Numbered from the stretch's first letter, positions 45,174-53,620 are shown. The stretch is DNA of 64,000 nucleotides from Coxiellaceae bacterium (GCA_029210045.1 JARGNX010000007.1:47455-111454), one strand, 5' to 3'. Notes: generated from the sequence alone by a model not told the origin. Translations and numbers: made by a program.

Positions 45174-46145
45174 CTATACCGTTGGGTTATCCGGAAACAT
45201 TTGTGCAATACCCTGCTCACGTGTTATCACTGGTTGCCATGCAAGCTGTTTTTTTAACTTTTCTGTCGATAACGTCAAAGATGAGGACATTAAGGCAACA
45301 GCAAAAGGTGTAATAGGCGGTTCCGATTTAAATTTAAATGTACGCCAAATCCAGTCGCAGCTATTGGCAAAAGCTTTAGCCAACCAAACCGGCATGGAAC
45401 GCGTGGGTACTGGTATTTCTGCCAATTTTGCCAGGTATCGATACCACTCTTTAATTGTCAAATCATGATCATCTTTAATAAAATAAGCCTCGCCACCTAG
45501 CTCACTATTCAACGCTGCTTCAACACCATGAACCAAGTTATACACATGACAAGTGCTAATAAGGTGTTGCCCATCACCCAACAACACAAACATGCCTCGC
45601 CGAGCCATATCTTTTATCACCTTCAAAATTGATGTATCTCTCGGCCCCCAGATCAGCGTTGGCCGTAATGACAGTGTCTTCATTTTGTCAGAATTCGCTG
45701 ACGTCACTAATTTCTCAGCTAACATTTTAGTTTCACAATACGCATAAGGTGAAGACTCAATTAATGGCATATCTTCAGTTAAATCAATTTGATTGCCTGG
45801 CTCAAACACGACAGAGTCCGTAGACATATTAATAAACCGCTTAACACTCGCCTGTTGCGCTGCTCGCAACATATTTTGTGTACCTTCAACATTCATTTTG
45901 TAAAATGCTTGTTTAGGTCCCCAAGGCTCGGCATACCCCGCCACATGAATGACAGCATCCATTCCCTCTAGATGCCTAGCACTCACTGTCTCTAAGCAAC
46001 AATTAACTGCTTGTGCTCCGTAGTGCTCAACCGCCTGCTTTGCTGTCTCACTACGAGCCATAGCATACACTTCATGCGTTTTAGCAAAATGCTCAACAAT
46101 ATGTCCGCCGACAAAGCCTGAGCCACCTGTAATAAATAGTTTCAT
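45174..46145 (-). CDS. NAD(P)-dependent epimerase / 3-beta-HSD-like dehydrogenase
   Basis: 323 residues, extended short-chain dehydrogenase. 'FITGGSGFVGGHIVEHF' (4-20) is the nucleotide-binding motif, 'DAVIHVAGYAEPWG' the following strand, and 'YAYCETKMLAEKL' the catalytic Tyr-x-x-x-Lys. 'SLRPTLIWGPRD' fits the 3-beta-hydroxysteroid dehydrogenase/isomerase group. It follows the flavin oxidase gene by 18 nt on the same strand, so they form an operon, conceivably acting on a sterol or sugar lactone. Confidence 0.82.
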   Translation of the reverse strand: MKLFITGGSGFVGGHIVEHFAKTHEVYAMARSETAKQAVEHYGAQAVNCCLETVSARHLEGMDAVIHVAGYAEPWGPKQAFYKMNVEGTQNMLRAAQQASVKRFINMSTDSVVFEPGNQIDLTEDMPLIESSPYAYCETKMLAEKLVTSANSDKMKTLSLRPTLIWGPRDTSILKVIKDMARRGMFVLLGDGQHLISTCHVYNLVHGVEAALNSELGGEAYFIKDDHDLTIKEWYRYLAKLAEIPVPTRSMPVWLAKAFANSCDWIWRTFKFKSEPPITPFAVALMSSSLTLSTEKLKKQLAWQPVITREQGIAQMFPDNPTV

Positions 46146-46163
46146 TTCATTTTCCTTATTGCA

Positions 46164-47588
46164 TTATTGGATATCAAAAATTCGTTTCCAATAATCAGTT
46201 AAAAATCGTTTATTCGGATCCAATTGTTGCCGTAACGCTAACCATGCATCAAACTTTGGATAGGCTCTGCGAATAAACTCTGCGTCAAAGACAGTTTCAC
46301 CAAAACGCTGACCTACTTGCGGCAAATATTTACCCCAATGCAACCTTGCACCTGCATCAGCCAAAAATTCCTGCCAATAAAACGTAAAAAAACGTCGTGG
46401 ATCACCTATGTTATGTGACCACCAATAAGGATCAATCCGAATCACATCGCGACCATATGCTGGACTCATCCAAAAAGGTGATTGCTTGGTGGCATAAATT
46501 TCCATAGCGAAATTTCCCGCTACTTCACTGTCTTCATACATTGACTCTAATCGATTAATCACGGACTCAGCTGATTCAAGTGGCAACCACACTTCTGTGA
46601 AATCGGTTTTAAATAACGTTTTGACCGGCACAAAATCATCAGCGGGTAATGCGCGCCACCACACATCATTAAATTCCGTGCAAGACTCTGCAACAAATTG
46701 CCCCACTAATGCGGCAACAATTTTATTGCTCAATTTAGCATTTTTATTAATCGTTAATACCCAGTTAGATATTAATAAGGCCAAGCTTGCTAGTAATGCC
46801 ATCCACCGATTGCCTACAATATTACGGTAAGCTACGGTTTTTTTCGGCTTAGGGGTGGCCGCACCGCTCCACTGCATAACTTTATTGATATACGGCTGGG
46901 AAAACCAATTAAGATGCATATACTCAGTCTCTCTAAATCGTCCAGCCAGTTGCTTTCGATTACTTGGACTTAACCACGAATCAGTTAAGCACACATTCTC
47001 TTCTTTACCGCTTACATAATACTGCTTGATGGCGCGAATGGTTATTGACACAACAACCCCCATCAGCCCCATTGAGACTGCCACACCATAAAATTCCTCA
47101 TCTTGTTTTGTGAATACACGATGCTGTCCTTTACCGTCAATTAGCTCAATGGACTCTATAAAATCATGTAACCCATGCCGCACTGAACCACCCGAGGAGC
47201 CCGTCAATAAAAAGCCTGAAATACTTTGATGTGCCAACCCTCCCATAATCGGTATTGCATAACCTAAATCATCCAGCCACTTATTTAATGAGTTCTGCCA
47301 AGTGCCTTTACGATCACCGGGACTTCTACCGATATAGCAGCCAGCGCCCACTTTCACATAAGCTACTTGCTGTCCATTTTCAACCGTTTCTTTGATCAGC
47401 TGAATACGCCTTAATTCTCCGGTCAATATAAGGTTCATCGAACGCCTGCTACTGTTCAAGCCAATAGCTTCTATCACCGAATGCCCAGAGCCTATAACAC
47501 GTACTAAACGGTTATTTTTGTTAGCTTCTATGACATATTTAATGGCATCACCCATATTTGAGACATGGGTTATTGTATTACGCCGCAT
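46164..47588 (-). CDS. FAD-linked oxidase, D-arabinono-1,4-lactone oxidase-like
   Basis: 474 residues of the vanillyl-alcohol/lactone oxidase superfamily. 'VRVIGSGHSVIEAIGL' (29-44) is the FAD-binding loop; a second part, 'GGLAHQSISGFLLTGSSGGS', contacts the pyrophosphate. Near the end 'ARLHWGKYLPQVG' matches the HWGK motif of aldonolactone oxidases. A hydrophobic stretch near residue 255-275 may bind the membrane. No strong ribosome site before the ATG at 47588; a second ATG lies 11 codons in. Substrate unknown. Confidence 0.75.
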   Translation of the reverse strand: MRRNTITHVSNMGDAIKYVIEANKNNRLVRVIGSGHSVIEAIGLNSSRRSMNLILTGELRRIQLIKETVENGQQVAYVKVGAGCYIGRSPGDRKGTWQNSLNKWLDDLGYAIPIMGGLAHQSISGFLLTGSSGGSVRHGLHDFIESIELIDGKGQHRVFTKQDEEFYGVAVSMGLMGVVVSITIRAIKQYYVSGKEENVCLTDSWLSPSNRKQLAGRFRETEYMHLNWFSQPYINKVMQWSGAATPKPKKTVAYRNIVGNRWMALLASLALLISNWVLTINKNAKLSNKIVAALVGQFVAESCTEFNDVWWRALPADDFVPVKTLFKTDFTEVWLPLESAESVINRLESMYEDSEVAGNFAMEIYATKQSPFWMSPAYGRDVIRIDPYWWSHNIGDPRRFFTFYWQEFLADAGARLHWGKYLPQVGQRFGETVFDAEFIRRAYPKFDAWLALRQQLDPNKRFLTDYWKRIFDIQ

Positions 47589-47746
47589 TCATACCATACT
47601 TGTTAGCTCATAATTTCAGCATGCTATCACACATGAATATAAGAATTAACGTTATTATTTATTGTATTATTTTCTATCAGGCTGGGCATGTAGTGTTGAT
47701 TTCGATGGTGTATTTGCGCCGAATAGTAAGCTGCGTTCATTGTGAG

Positions 47747-47782
47747 GTACGTCATTGCGAGGAGCTTGCGACGAAGCAATCC
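47747..47782. repeat. Dispersed repeat of the GTCATTGCGAGGAGC type
   Basis: TACGTCATTGCGAGGAGCTT followed by GCGACGAAGCAATCC, a well-known short repeat of Rickettsiales and some gammaproteobacteria. Single copy in this window, in the 385-nt spacer 47589-47973, which otherwise holds only the promoter at 47881. Confidence 0.6.
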
Positions 47783-47880
47783 ATATTATATAGGATGTAA
47801 TCTCAAGTGGTGTGTGTTGGGTGAGGCTAATTGATAATATTGATATATAAACATTAATGAATCAGTAAAAAAAGTAATAT

Positions 47881-47913
47881 TTTAATTTTGACTTAAGCAA
47901 TGCTCGGTATGAT
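47881..47913 (+). promoter_or_regulatory. PmrA-box-like promoter of the gene at 47974
   Basis: TTTAAT (47881-47886), 5 nt, CTTAAG (47892-47897), 10 nt, TATGAT (47908-47913). Identical spacing to the other copies. Confidence 0.6.
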
Positions 47914-47973
47914 GGCTTTTTGTGTAATAAATAGTATTTATTATGGGTTGTAATTGTATTGTGAGTATAAAAT

Positions 47974-48954
47974 ATGAAGATTAAATTTAGTGTTGTGAAT
48001 CTTGAGAGTGATGTGGTGAGAAGCCGCGGAAAAGTATTTTTTGGTGTATATGCGCGACCAACTATTGACGGTGAGATATTGGCAGATTTAGTTATGCATA
48101 ACGCGAGTTTTCGTTTCTGTGAGAAGCCATCTTGTACTGCAGATGAAGACTTTTTTTATTTTCTAGAGAGTAGTGTGAAGGGTAAAATATATCAAGAAGT
48201 GATCAATAAAATCGATGATACGTTTACGGGTTCAGGAACAATTAAAAGAGGGACTCTTCTTGATTTATTGATTAAGGGTGTTGTGATACCAGCTTTAAAT
48301 TCTTATGCAGCAAAATACCCAGAGTCTGAGAAGGTTACTGGTCTTAATGTTGATATTAAGAGCAGGAATGGGCGCATTTTGCTAGAGCAATGGAGTTATA
48401 AGTTGGATGGTACTAAGTCTGTGAAAAGACTACATCAAGATCTAGGGGTAAAGCGCAAACCTAAGCCTAGGGTTCGTTTTATGCTGCCACCAAAGCCCAC
48501 CGGCGGTGCGGCAGCGGGTGTTGGTGCGCCTAGACGACCTGCAGTGACTGGCGGTGCGGCAGCGGTCGGTGGTGCTTCCAGGTATCAAGTGGTGGGGGGT
48601 GTTGCTGGTGAATTTGTTTCTGAACATGACTTTAGTATGACAGCGGGCGAGTATAAAAAAGGTGGGCTGCAGGTGGATCGTTCAGTTTATGAGTCGATTC
48701 CAGGTCTGCGTTACCCAAAGCATAAAAACGGTATATCGTGGGCAGTTATGGATAGGGCTTATAAGGCCCATAAGTTGCAGTCATGTAGTCAACTTTTTGC
48801 CGCTAAAAAGCTAGAAGATGCGGCTGCACTACTAGATGAAGCTATGGGTCTAGATGAAGCTATGGGTCTAGATGAAGCTATGGATCTAGATGAAGCTATG
48901 GGTCTAGATGAGCCGGGGGCTGAAGATATGGCTAGAGGTCTATTTTATCCTTAG
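47974..48954 (+). CDS. Unknown effector-like protein with a six-residue tandem repeat
   Basis: 326 residues. The N-terminal 165 residues look like a compact fold ('FFGVYARPTIDGEILADLV', 'CEKPSCTADEDFFYF') without a match I know. A Gly/Ala/Pro linker (about 170-205) leads to a shorter second part. Near the C-terminus LDEAMG is repeated four times. No signal peptide. The shared promoter type and accessory location suggest an effector. Confidence 0.6.
   Translation: MKIKFSVVNLESDVVRSRGKVFFGVYARPTIDGEILADLVMHNASFRFCEKPSCTADEDFFYFLESSVKGKIYQEVINKIDDTFTGSGTIKRGTLLDLLIKGVVIPALNSYAAKYPESEKVTGLNVDIKSRNGRILLEQWSYKLDGTKSVKRLHQDLGVKRKPKPRVRFMLPPKPTGGAAAGVGAPRRPAVTGGAAAVGGASRYQVVGGVAGEFVSEHDFSMTAGEYKKGGLQVDRSVYESIPGLRYPKHKNGISWAVMDRAYKAHKLQSCSQLFAAKKLEDAAALLDEAMGLDEAMGLDEAMDLDEAMGLDEPGAEDMARGLFYP
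48832..48912 (+). repeat. 18-bp tandem repeat encoding LDEAMG
   Basis: CTAGATGAAGCTATGGGT occurs at 48832, 48850, 48868 (one change), 48886 and half at 48904. The units are nearly identical in DNA, so the array is young and may vary in copy number without breaking the frame. Confidence 0.9.
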
Positions 48955-48975
48955 CGGAAGTAATTCAACTAATAA

Positions 48976-49178
48976 TCAGGTGTACTGCTCTTTATTGAGC
49001 ATACTTTGCGTGAATTCTGAGATGTGATGGCGAATCGAATAAGGTTCTATGGTGTGGCGGAGGGCAGAGTAAGTATTCAGTTGTTGAATTCCCCCTTTTA
49101 TTCTACTTATAAGCGTCTTTATAAATCAATGCGTTCGAGCGTTGGTGAATATATGACTTGTAAAGCCGCACTAAAAGG
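48976..49178 (-). pseudogene. Decayed C-terminal tail shared with the ankyrin-type gene
   Basis: On the minus strand, 'IEPYSIRHHISEFTQSMLNK' precedes a stop at 48976-48978; 18 of its 20 residues match the tail at 44020-44090. Further upstream, in another frame, 'NLLVRLYKSYIHQRS' begins directly behind the stop of the 49179 gene and parallels 'NSLVRYFKA' of the ankyrin-type gene. It is the broken 3' end of a related gene, with frame changes and probably a deletion. Confidence 0.55.
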
Positions 49179-49748
49179 TTAGGGTCGGTTCGCTTTTTCT
49201 TCTACTTCTTTTTCTTCTGCTTCTGCTTCTACTTTTACTTCTACTTTTTCTTTTTCTTTTTCTTTTTCTTTTTCTTCTTTAAGTTTGTCGCAAATCTTCA
49301 GTCCTTTTGCGAGGTCTCTTAGCGGTGGAGTATATAGCCCGTAATTAATTACTAGGCCTGCTTGAAGCGTTGCTAAACGATGAGCCGATACTTTACGAGA
49401 CTCGTGGTGCCAGAAGTTAATATCTCCGAATAAATTCAACAGATTATGTGTGTCGTGACCATATCGTAGCTCCTTAATAGCTTCAATTCTTGTTTTGGTA
49501 ATCGTGCTAGAGACTGCGCTACGTGAATCATCAATTGCTTTAACACTGCTTCGCTTATAGTAGTCTACTAGTGTTGGTTTTGTTTCACCCCAGTAACACG
49601 TATGGTAGCCAAAAGTAAACAAACCAGTGACTGATGCTGAAACTCTTCTTTTAGAGGCTACTAATATGGTTGTCATTAGCATGCCTGTAAGTACATTGTT
49701 TTGTTGTTGTGGTGTAATGTCGTTTTTACTACCGTCAAACCAGCCCAT
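49179..49748 (-). CDS. Unknown protein with a Lys/Glu-rich repeat tail
   Basis: 189 residues. The first 150 are unrecognised ('GWFDGSKNDITPQQQNNVL', 'NLFGDINFWHHESRKVSAH'). The end is a highly charged stretch of KE repeats. The stop lies just where a different frame continues with the decayed tail above, so this may be the N-terminal part of a frameshifted gene rather than a complete one. Confidence 0.45.
   Translation of the reverse strand: MGWFDGSKNDITPQQQNNVLTGMLMTTILVASKRRVSASVTGLFTFGYHTCYWGETKPTLVDYYKRSSVKAIDDSRSAVSSTITKTRIEAIKELRYGHDTHNLLNLFGDINFWHHESRKVSAHRLATLQAGLVINYGLYTPPLRDLAKGLKICDKLKEEKEKEKEKEKVEVKVEAEAEEKEVEEKANRP
49245..49274. repeat. Five TTTTTC hexanucleotide repeats
   Basis: Exact (TTTTTC)5 inside the 49179-49748 gene, encoding Glu-Lys pairs on the minus strand. 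Changes of whole units keep the frame; slippage within the A/T runs would break it. Confidence 0.85.
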
Positions 49749-49778
49749 TAGTGTCTCCAGTTACTTTTATATGTCTCA

Positions 49779-49967
49779 ATGATCAGTTTCAAAGGAGGGC
49801 GCTTCAAAAATACAGTCATTCTGATGGCTATCCGCTGGTATTTGGCTTATTCATTGAGCTATCGGGGTATTGAAGAACTGATGTCTGAACGTGGTGTTAG
49901 CATTGATCACTCCACAGTGAATAGGTGGGTGATAAGGTATTCACCTTTGCTAAGCTGCATCAAGTAA
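49779..49967 (+). mobile_element. IS6-family transposase fragment
   Basis: 62 residues matching the N-terminus of IS6/IS26-type transposases: 'FKGGRFKNTVILMAIRWYLA' and 'SYRGIEELMSERGVSIDHST', then 'NRWVIRYSP'. Complete enzymes have about 230 residues with a DDE domain, all missing here; the frame stops at once after RYSPLL. A relic. The 262 nt up to the next gene are AT-rich and show nothing else. Confidence 0.8.
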
Positions 49968-50229
49968 TCTCATTCTTTACCCTTTTACTAATACTTATTT
50001 ATTTATAACTATATCATATTTATATTGGGGAGGCATTAAAAATCTGCAGCAAAAGTTTCAAAGAAAATTATATTACAAATCGATTTTTACTCTTCTTGCG
50101 GCCTTATTATTTTCTGTAAATTCAAGCATATACGAACTATCCTCTGCCATTAATTGCTATATTAGTAATATTACAGTATTATCTTTACATTATATTATAT
50201 TAAATTGTATTAATAAGTAGAGAGCATGT

Positions 50230-51696
50230 ATGTCACGCCCACCCATTGATTCATTACCCCCCGAAATGATCGACACAACTAATAAATTCTTGGATGTAAA
50301 TGCATTGGTTAGATTTTCATGTGTATCCAAAGAATATCATTCTAAGGCTTTAGCTGAAATTCATAGGCGACTACCGAGTATGTATTTTGGATATGGTTAT
50401 GCTTTTATTATTGATAAACATGGCCAAGTTTTTTGCTGTGGTAATAATAGCTCTGGCGCCATGGGTTATCGAATGAAGCCTTATATTCCGCATTTTGAAA
50501 AAGTGCTAGAGTTCAAAGGTGATAAAATCACCTCTATTGCTAGCAATCATGAGCATACATTATTTTTGAGCATAACTGGAGCTGTCTATAGTACCGGTAG
50601 TGGGGATAACGGTGAGTTGGGGCATGGCCAATATAGTAGAGATTTATTATATCCGCTAAAAATAAAAGCGCTTCGTGACTATCGGATTGTTAGTATTGGC
50701 GTGTTACCTCGTTCTTCTTTTTTCTTAACGGATAAAGGTGATCTATTGAGTTGTGGTCACAAGGATGAGTGCCAATTAATTGATAGACCACGCCCTGAAA
50801 TCCCTGACATAGTGTTAATTGATTTAGATATAGATAATAATAGGCAATTGATCCCCGCACCTGTTGAAGCAGTATCGGGCACGAGCTTTTCATCGATGTA
50901 TGCCGGCGACTTAAAATTATATTTATTAACGCCAATGGGGCAGGTTTACAGTTGTGGGAATGGCGAAGATGGTCAATTGGGCCATGGTGATGAATCTGAT
51001 ATCAAGACGCCTCAACAAATCACATCATTAGATGGAATCCGTATCAAATCAGTTGTCATTGGCTCCTATAACAGCTTTTTTATAACAGGTAGCGGCGAGG
51101 TATATTACTCGGGCGATAAATGGCATTTGTCTAATGGTATGGGAGATGGCAAAGCTTTTGTTCCCGAGTTGCTGACGTGTATGAAAGGTTTAAACGTGAC
51201 TTCAATCGTAGAAGCAGAGCTTGGTTCTAAGGTTTCTTATTATTTCTTAACAACTGAGGGGCGCGTTTATTTTCTCAGCCGTGGTAGTTCGCATCGAGAT
51301 GATGAAGATGACAAGCTTATTGTTCAGCAGCTTGCATTATCCAAAGATATTGCTGTTCAATCGATCAGCTCAGGTGACGAATATATTGCAATTCAAACAG
51401 TCGATGGCGCATGGTATGCCAAGGGGGCCGAAGTGATGCGGTATCTGCCAAGTGAAATCGCTAGTGAACTGTATGATATTACTGGGGGAGTTTCTGATGC
51501 ATATGAGGCTTTAGTTGCTACAAACCAACAGAATATAGATCTGTGGTCACAACCACGATATTTTGTTGATGGTGTCGAGCAGTTTCGATTGATCGTGCCG
51601 TCGCCATTTGCTCCTGATAGGCTTGAGCTGCTTGATGATGACGAAGAGGCAAAAGAATCAACAGCACATCCAGACACTGAAGAACTTACACCCTAG
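50230..51696 (+). CDS. F-box + RCC1-repeat protein
   Basis: 488 residues. Residues 6-45 form an F-box ('DSLPPEMIDTTNKFLDVNAL', 'RFSCVSKEYHSKAL'). Residues 55-400 hold RCC1-type propeller repeats: 'GQVFCCGNNSSGAMGY', 'AVYSTGSGDNGELGHGQYS', 'GQVYSCGNGEDGQLGHGDES' and 'GEVYYSGDKWHLSNGMG'. F-boxes bind Skp1 of eukaryotic SCF ubiquitin ligases; RCC1 propellers bind proteins or chromatin. Bacterial genes with both domains are almost surely host-directed effectors. The C-terminus is acidic ('LLDDDEEAKESTAHPDTEEL'), like the E-block of Dot/Icm substrates. An imperfect TTAA half-site pair lies near 50150. Confidence 0.85.
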   Translation: MSRPPIDSLPPEMIDTTNKFLDVNALVRFSCVSKEYHSKALAEIHRRLPSMYFGYGYAFIIDKHGQVFCCGNNSSGAMGYRMKPYIPHFEKVLEFKGDKITSIASNHEHTLFLSITGAVYSTGSGDNGELGHGQYSRDLLYPLKIKALRDYRIVSIGVLPRSSFFLTDKGDLLSCGHKDECQLIDRPRPEIPDIVLIDLDIDNNRQLIPAPVEAVSGTSFSSMYAGDLKLYLLTPMGQVYSCGNGEDGQLGHGDESDIKTPQQITSLDGIRIKSVVIGSYNSFFITGSGEVYYSGDKWHLSNGMGDGKAFVPELLTCMKGLNVTSIVEAELGSKVSYYFLTTEGRVYFLSRGSSHRDDEDDKLIVQQLALSKDIAVQSISSGDEYIAIQTVDGAWYAKGAEVMRYLPSEIASELYDITGGVSDAYEALVATNQQNIDLWSQPRYFVDGVEQFRLIVPSPFAPDRLELLDDDEEAKESTAHPDTEELTP

Positions 51697-51740
51697 AAAC
51701 CGTTGAAACTGAAATAAAACTTATTAAGGGAGACGGCGTA

Positions 51741-52031
51741 ATGCAATTTAGTTGTTCTATACCGATTGAGCAGGTGAAAAAGATTAAAGATAGTTTTTAT
51801 ATTTATCAGCGAAGTATAATTGAAATTTCAAGAGAGGTTTTTGAGGCTCACTATTTAAAACCCTTTGATCCAAGAAAGTCAAAAGCAGATCTATATGATT
51901 CCACATTAGAACGAGGCATTCATGGCTCAATGCATGCAGGTGTGGCAGCGAAAGCACACGAGCGACTCAGCTTGAGTGCCTTTGTCGTTATATCGCCAGG
52001 CCAGCGGTTTCCAGTAAACGTTTATCTTTAA
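51741..52031 (+). CDS. Truncated PDE-like protein (SidE-type HGxxH motif)
   Basis: 96 residues, 44 nt behind the F-box gene with AAGGGAG before the ATG. 'LYDSTLERGIHGSMHAGVAA' (51-70) carries H61-G-S-M-H65, the same HGxxH motif as H374-H378 of the mART-PDE protein. The remainder of such a domain (Glu and distal His) is missing: after residue 80 the frame ends in unrelated sequence, 52 nt before direct repeat B. It looks like the start of a second PDE-type effector cut off by the rearrangement. Confidence 0.45.
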   Translation: MQFSCSIPIEQVKKIKDSFYIYQRSIIEISREVFEAHYLKPFDPRKSKADLYDSTLERGIHGSMHAGVAAKAHERLSLSAFVVISPGQRFPVNVYL

Positions 52032-52083
52032 CAAATCATGGCAAGAGACGATACGCTCTAAAGATACCAGTTAAAGCGTCTTA

Positions 52084-52180
52084 CTGTCTAATGGCTCTGA
52101 CACCCTTGTGGTTCCTTGGTGTTACAGTGACTCAATAAATTTAATCGCTTGTTGTAAGCGTTGCAAGACTTTTTCACGGC
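52084..52180. repeat. Direct repeat B: gltX 3' end plus ghost methyltransferase start
   Basis: Copy of 33277-33373 (88 of 97 identical, no gap). On the minus strand it holds the true gltX end ('REKVLQRLQQAIKFIESL', stop), then AAGG and GTG-TCA-GAG-CCA-TTA-GAC-AGT, i.e. the first residues of the methyltransferase with its ATG changed to GTG, ending at a stop after three more codons. Confidence 0.9.
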
Positions 52181-53540
52181 CGAGCATCTGCAGCGTGATA
52201 TCAATCGGTGGTGATACCGTATTGCCTGTCATTGCTACACGGATCGGTTGTGCCACTTTACCGAGTTTTACCTCAAAATGTTCGCCGGTATTTTTAACGA
52301 TGTCATGTAATGGTTCTGCTAACCAATCAGTCAGCTGGCTGAATTGTTCAAGTAGCCATTGCAAAATAGGTAGGCTGTTTTCGGTGAGCTGTTTACGTGC
52401 GGCTTTTTCATCGTATTCAGTAACGCCTTGATAAAAGTAGCGACTGCCTTCTGCTAATTCTTTTAACGTTTTAAAGCGTTCAGCCTGCACGGCTAATAAA
52501 TCCGTTAAAGCGGGACCTGCGGAGCTGTCGATGGCTAGTTGATCGAATTGATAGTGCAATGCCTCAGCGACATGATCAGCCGGTAACGTTTTCATGTAAT
52601 GCTGGTTAAGCCACAACAGTTTATCCATGTTCATTTGTGCCGCTGAGTTATTGATATGGTTGGGATCAAATAACTCAATCATTTCCTGTTTGGAAAATAT
52701 TTCTTGATCGCCGTGAGACCATCCTAAGCGTGCAACAAAGTTTATTAGTGCTTCGGGTAAGATGCCTTGGTCACGGTACTCCATCACATTGGTTGCGCCA
52801 TGGCGTTTGGATAAGCGCTTACCGTCTTCACCGAGAATTGTAGTGACATGTGCGTAGTGTGGTGGCGTGGCACCCAGTGCTTTAAAGATGTTGATTTGAC
52901 GCGGTGTATTATTGACATGGTCATCACCACGAATCACTTCGGTAATATTCATATCGAGATCATCGATGACCACGGTAAAGTTATAGGTGGGGGTGCCGTC
53001 GGTGCGGGCAATAATTAAATCATCGAGCTCGCTATTGGCAACAGAAATTTTTCCTTTGACTTGATCGTCGAATTCGACACTGCCTTCAGTGGGGTTACGA
53101 AAACGCACCACAAACGGCGCATCATCATGGGGTGGTGTTGCTGCATCTCGGCAATGGCCATCATAGCGCGGCTTTTGTTTATCAGCCATTTGCTTTTCAC
53201 GTAAGGCATCTAAGCGCTCTTTGGAGCAGTAGCATTTATAAGCTTTGTCTTCGTCTAATAACTGCTGTAATACTTCAGCATAGCGATCAAAACGCTGTGT
53301 TTGATAAAAGGGCCCTTCGTCATACTCCATGCCCATCCAGTTCATGGCGTCGATAATGGCTTGCACGGACTCTTCTGTAGAGCGTTCACGATCCGTGTCC
53401 TCAATGCGTAAGATAAAGTCGCCATTAAAGTGTCTGGCGTACAAATAAGCAAACAGTGCGGTTCTGGCGCTGCCTATGTGTAAATGCCCTGTAGGGCTAG
53501 GGGCGAAACGGCTTCTTGTACGTCGGTCTGATGAGCTCAT
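52122..53540 (-). CDS. gltX: Glutamyl-tRNA synthetase
   Basis: 472 residues, full length. Class I signature 'APSPTGHLHIGSARTALF' (13-30) with HLHIG, and 'KRLSKRHGATNVMEY' as the KMSKS loop. Charges tRNA-Glu, whose gene lies at 24168. The last 20 codons lie in direct repeat B. The methyltransferase that once followed it now lies 18.8 kb away. Confidence 0.96.
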   Translation of the reverse strand: MSSSDRRTRSRFAPSPTGHLHIGSARTALFAYLYARHFNGDFILRIEDTDRERSTEESVQAIIDAMNWMGMEYDEGPFYQTQRFDRYAEVLQQLLDEDKAYKCYCSKERLDALREKQMADKQKPRYDGHCRDAATPPHDDAPFVVRFRNPTEGSVEFDDQVKGKISVANSELDDLIIARTDGTPTYNFTVVIDDLDMNITEVIRGDDHVNNTPRQINIFKALGATPPHYAHVTTILGEDGKRLSKRHGATNVMEYRDQGILPEALINFVARLGWSHGDQEIFSKQEMIELFDPNHINNSAAQMNMDKLLWLNQHYMKTLPADHVAEALHYQFDQLAIDSSAGPALTDLLAVQAERFKTLKELAEGSRYFYQGVTEYDEKAARKQLTENSLPILQWLLEQFSQLTDWLAEPLHDIVKNTGEHFEVKLGKVAQPIRVAMTGNTVSPPIDITLQMLGREKVLQRLQQAIKFIESL

Positions 53541-53620
53541 GGGTGTTCTCTATTGTGCTATAAAAAACGCCCATGCTAGCAAGAAATCGAGTATTTATAC
53601 AGCTAATCTAGGTTTATAAC

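Noticed and set aside
49779-49967. Active IS6 element
   Set aside because: Only the first quarter of the transposase is left, the DDE residues are absent and I see no flanking inverted repeats.
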